From positions 736,887-800,886 of the forward strand of contig NZ_CP031310.1 in NCBI RefSeq assembly GCF_004799665.1: 64,000 nt of DNA, given 5' to 3'. Position numbers and translations under genes: made by a program. How positions within the stretch are numbered: the first letter of the stretch is position 1; each line of letters starts with the position of its first letter. Shown here one piece after another: positions 62,530 to 64,000 of the stretch. The stretch comes from Halapricum salinum. GTDB taxonomy: Archaea > Halobacteriota > Halobacteria > Halobacteriales > Haloarculaceae. The notes under the pieces were generated by a model. That model saw only the letters and a list, made by a program, of their open reading frames with translations, ran no database searches and was not told where the DNA came from.

Positions 62530-64000
62530 ATGACGGATCTCGCCGATCTGGTCGACCGCTCGCTCGCCCCCTCGACCCGCCGGGAGTTCGACGAGCGCGT
62601 CGACGAGCAGGCCGCGTTTCTGGAGGGGGAGTTCGCCGACGGCGCACTGGACAACGACGCGTTCGCGATCGGGCTGGAGATGGAAGTCTACGCCGTCGCC
62701 GGCGAGGCGACGGACGCCGCCAAGGATGCAGGCGGCGCGACGGCACCGTGTTCGTCCTGTCGGCTCCACCAGATCCCGGGCAGCGTCTTCGAGGATACCG
62801 ACGCTGTCAGCAAGGAACTGGGCTTGCACAACGCCGAGATCAACACCGACCCCAACGTCTTCGACGACGCCGGCCTGGCCGCCCAGGCGACTGCCATCGA
62901 GATGGAGACCGAGAAGGCCCACGCCGCCGCCGGGGCCGAAGGCTGTGCGCTCGTGCTGGACGCGATGTGGACCGTCCCGCCCGACTCGGGATCGGTCGAA
63001 TACCTCTCGGCCACGACGGACGTCGAGGGCGTCCAACTGGCCTCGAACATGCGCAGCGATCCCCGCTACGTCGCCATCGACAACGACATCGTCGAGCGCG
63101 CGGGCGGCCAGATCGACTTTTCGGTGCCGGGCGCGGACATCGCCTTCCCGTCGATCCTCTTCGAGTCGCTGGCGACGTCGATCCAACCCCACCTCCAGAT
63201 CCCAGAGACGGCGAGCTTTCCGACCTACTACAACACCGCCATTCGGACGCTCGGCCCGCTGCTCGCGCTGGCGACGAACTCGCCGTTTCTGCCCGCCGAC
63301 GTCTACGGCGACGTCGAGGATCCCGGATCCCTCGTCGAGGACACGCACCACGAACTCCGGATCGCCGTCTTCGAGCAGTCGGTCAACGAGACCGCGAACC
63401 CGAAAGTGCGGGTGCCGGTCGACATCGACGACGTGACGGACGTGGTCGACCGCGTGGTCGCAGACGACGTGATCGCCCCGTTCCTCCGGGAGTGGATCGC
63501 CGAGGAGCCGCCGACGGCATACACCGACGACTACTGGGAGTTCGAGCACAAGCGCGGGACCTACTGGCGCTGGCTCCGCTGTGTCGTCGGCGGCGACCCC
63601 GTCGAGGGCGCCGGCGACGAGCGCTCCGTTCGGATCGAGTACCGGCCGCTGCCCACTCAGCCCACCGTCGACGACGTCGTGGGGCTGCAGGCGCTGACCG
63701 TCGGGCTGATCCGTGGACTCGTCGTGGCCGATCATCCCCTCGCCGAGCTGGAGTGGGGCGCCGCCGAGCGCTGCTTCTACGACGTCGCCCGCAACGGGCT
63801 GGAGGCTGACCTGGCGTGGATCGATGCGGATGGCGAGCGCACCAGCGACCCCGACGAGATCTTCGCCGAGGTCTTCGAGTACGCCGAACGCGGGCTCGAC
63901 GTGCAGGGGATCGACGACCCCGACGAGTACCTGGATCCCATCCGCGCACGCTGGAAAGCCGAGATGGCTCCGAGTGACTGGAAGAAGGCGCGGGTTCGGG
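62530..64000 (+). CDS. Glutamate-cysteine ligase (GCS2)-like protein, truncated by window end
   Basis: Frame 62530 onward is open to the last base (490 residues). It starts MTDLADLVDRSLAPSTRREFDERVDEQAAFLEG and has the GCS2-type segments FAIGLEMEVYAV, ELGLHNAEINTDPNVF, HLQIPETASFPTYYNTAIRTLGPLLALATNSPFLPADVY and SVRIEYRPLPTQPTVDDVV. These are typical of the ATP-dependent ligase family that joins glutamate to an amine or thiol in haloarchaea. The 3' end lies outside the window. Between residues 62 and 85 the sequence (DAAKDAGGATAPCSSCRLHQ) is unlike neighbouring blocks and may be misread. Confidence 0.82.
   Translation, partial: MTDLADLVDRSLAPSTRREFDERVDEQAAFLEGEFADGALDNDAFAIGLEMEVYAVAGEATDAAKDAGGATAPCSSCRLHQIPGSVFEDTDAVSKELGLHNAEINTDPNVFDDAGLAAQATAIEMETEKAHAAAGAEGCALVLDAMWTVPPDSGSVEYLSATTDVEGVQLASNMRSDPRYVAIDNDIVERAGGQIDFSVPGADIAFPSILFESLATSIQPHLQIPETASFPTYYNTAIRTLGPLLALATNSPFLPADVYGDVEDPGSLVEDTHHELRIAVFEQSVNETANPKVRVPVDIDDVTDVVDRVVADDVIAPFLREWIAEEPPTAYTDDYWEFEHKRGTYWRWLRCVVGGDPVEGAGDERSVRIEYRPLPTQPTVDDVVGLQALTVGLIRGLVVADHPLAELEWGAAERCFYDVARNGLEADLAWIDADGERTSDPDEIFAEVFEYAERGLDVQGIDDPDEYLDPIRARWKAEMAPSDWKKARVR

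Overview
The window comes from a halophilic archaeon, most likely of the Haloarculaceae type. The evidence is the high G+C, the very acidic predicted proteins, twin-arginine signals on the secreted proteins, TATA boxes 25-35 bases upstream of start codons, and haloarchaeal hallmark genes: a Bat-type HTH regulator, a HalX response regulator, a halocyanin-like copper protein, archaeal shikimate kinase, isopentenyl phosphate kinase, MptA, TFE and PGF-CTERM-type surface proteins. Most of it reads as chromosomal backbone. No CRISPR array, rRNA, intact insertion sequence or integrase is visible.

Layout. 1-8.6 kb: the start of a small membrane protein gene, tRNA-Ile(GAT), a Bat-type regulator, an alpha/beta hydrolase whose end overlaps fxsA tail-to-tail, a DUF255/thioredoxin-like protein, a TrmB-type regulator, mptA, a HalX response regulator, a TrpD paralogue and a HAD hydrolase. 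8.75-9.28 kb is non-coding and hairpin-dense, flanked by two related elements in inverted orientation. 9.3-13.4 kb: cyclophilin, halocyanin, an HTH/membrane gene pair, an esterase and a three-cysteine ferredoxin. 13.4-21.4 kb: a complete dipeptide/oligopeptide ABC transporter operon on the minus strand. 21.6-22.1 kb: tRNA-Leu(TAA) followed by three degenerate copies of its own 3' end.

22.2-27.2 kb: small conserved genes, a RAM / TrkA-like / RAM trio, and mevalonate kinase with isopentenyl phosphate kinase (isoprenoid lipid synthesis). 27.3-35.6 kb: three consecutive secreted proteins built from the same parts (Tat signal, glucodextranase-C-like modules, two PKD-like domains, a Gly-rich GPGFG tail). 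The middle one also carries a GH13 alpha-amylase domain, so this looks like an extracellular alpha-glucan degradation and binding locus. 35.7-46.9 kb: TFE with DUF2110, a CinA-like protein, an ATP-NAD kinase family protein, a PhoU/AbrB regulator, nitrilase, NUDIX, aldehyde dehydrogenase and YihY/BrkB genes.

46.9-50.9 kb: a CDC48-type AAA ATPase, a zinc-finger miniprotein, a Na+/Ca2+ exchanger family protein, and a 109-bp tandem repeat that has copied the end of the DUF5796 gene. 51.2-57.6 kb: a 2136-residue surface protein with beta-helix regions, 13 PKD domains and a hairpin-rich leader. 57.7-64 kb: shikimate kinase with chorismate mutase, a DUF7123 paralogue, a TRAM protein, a YkgJ-type protein, an MBL hydrolase with a winged-helix partner, a methyltransferase and a GCS2-like gene that runs off the window.

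The structures least explained by ordinary annotation are the tRNA-Leu 3'-end array, the inverted hairpin element at 8.75-9.28 kb, a dispersed 14-bp motif that forms an inverted repeat, and the three-protein glucan locus.
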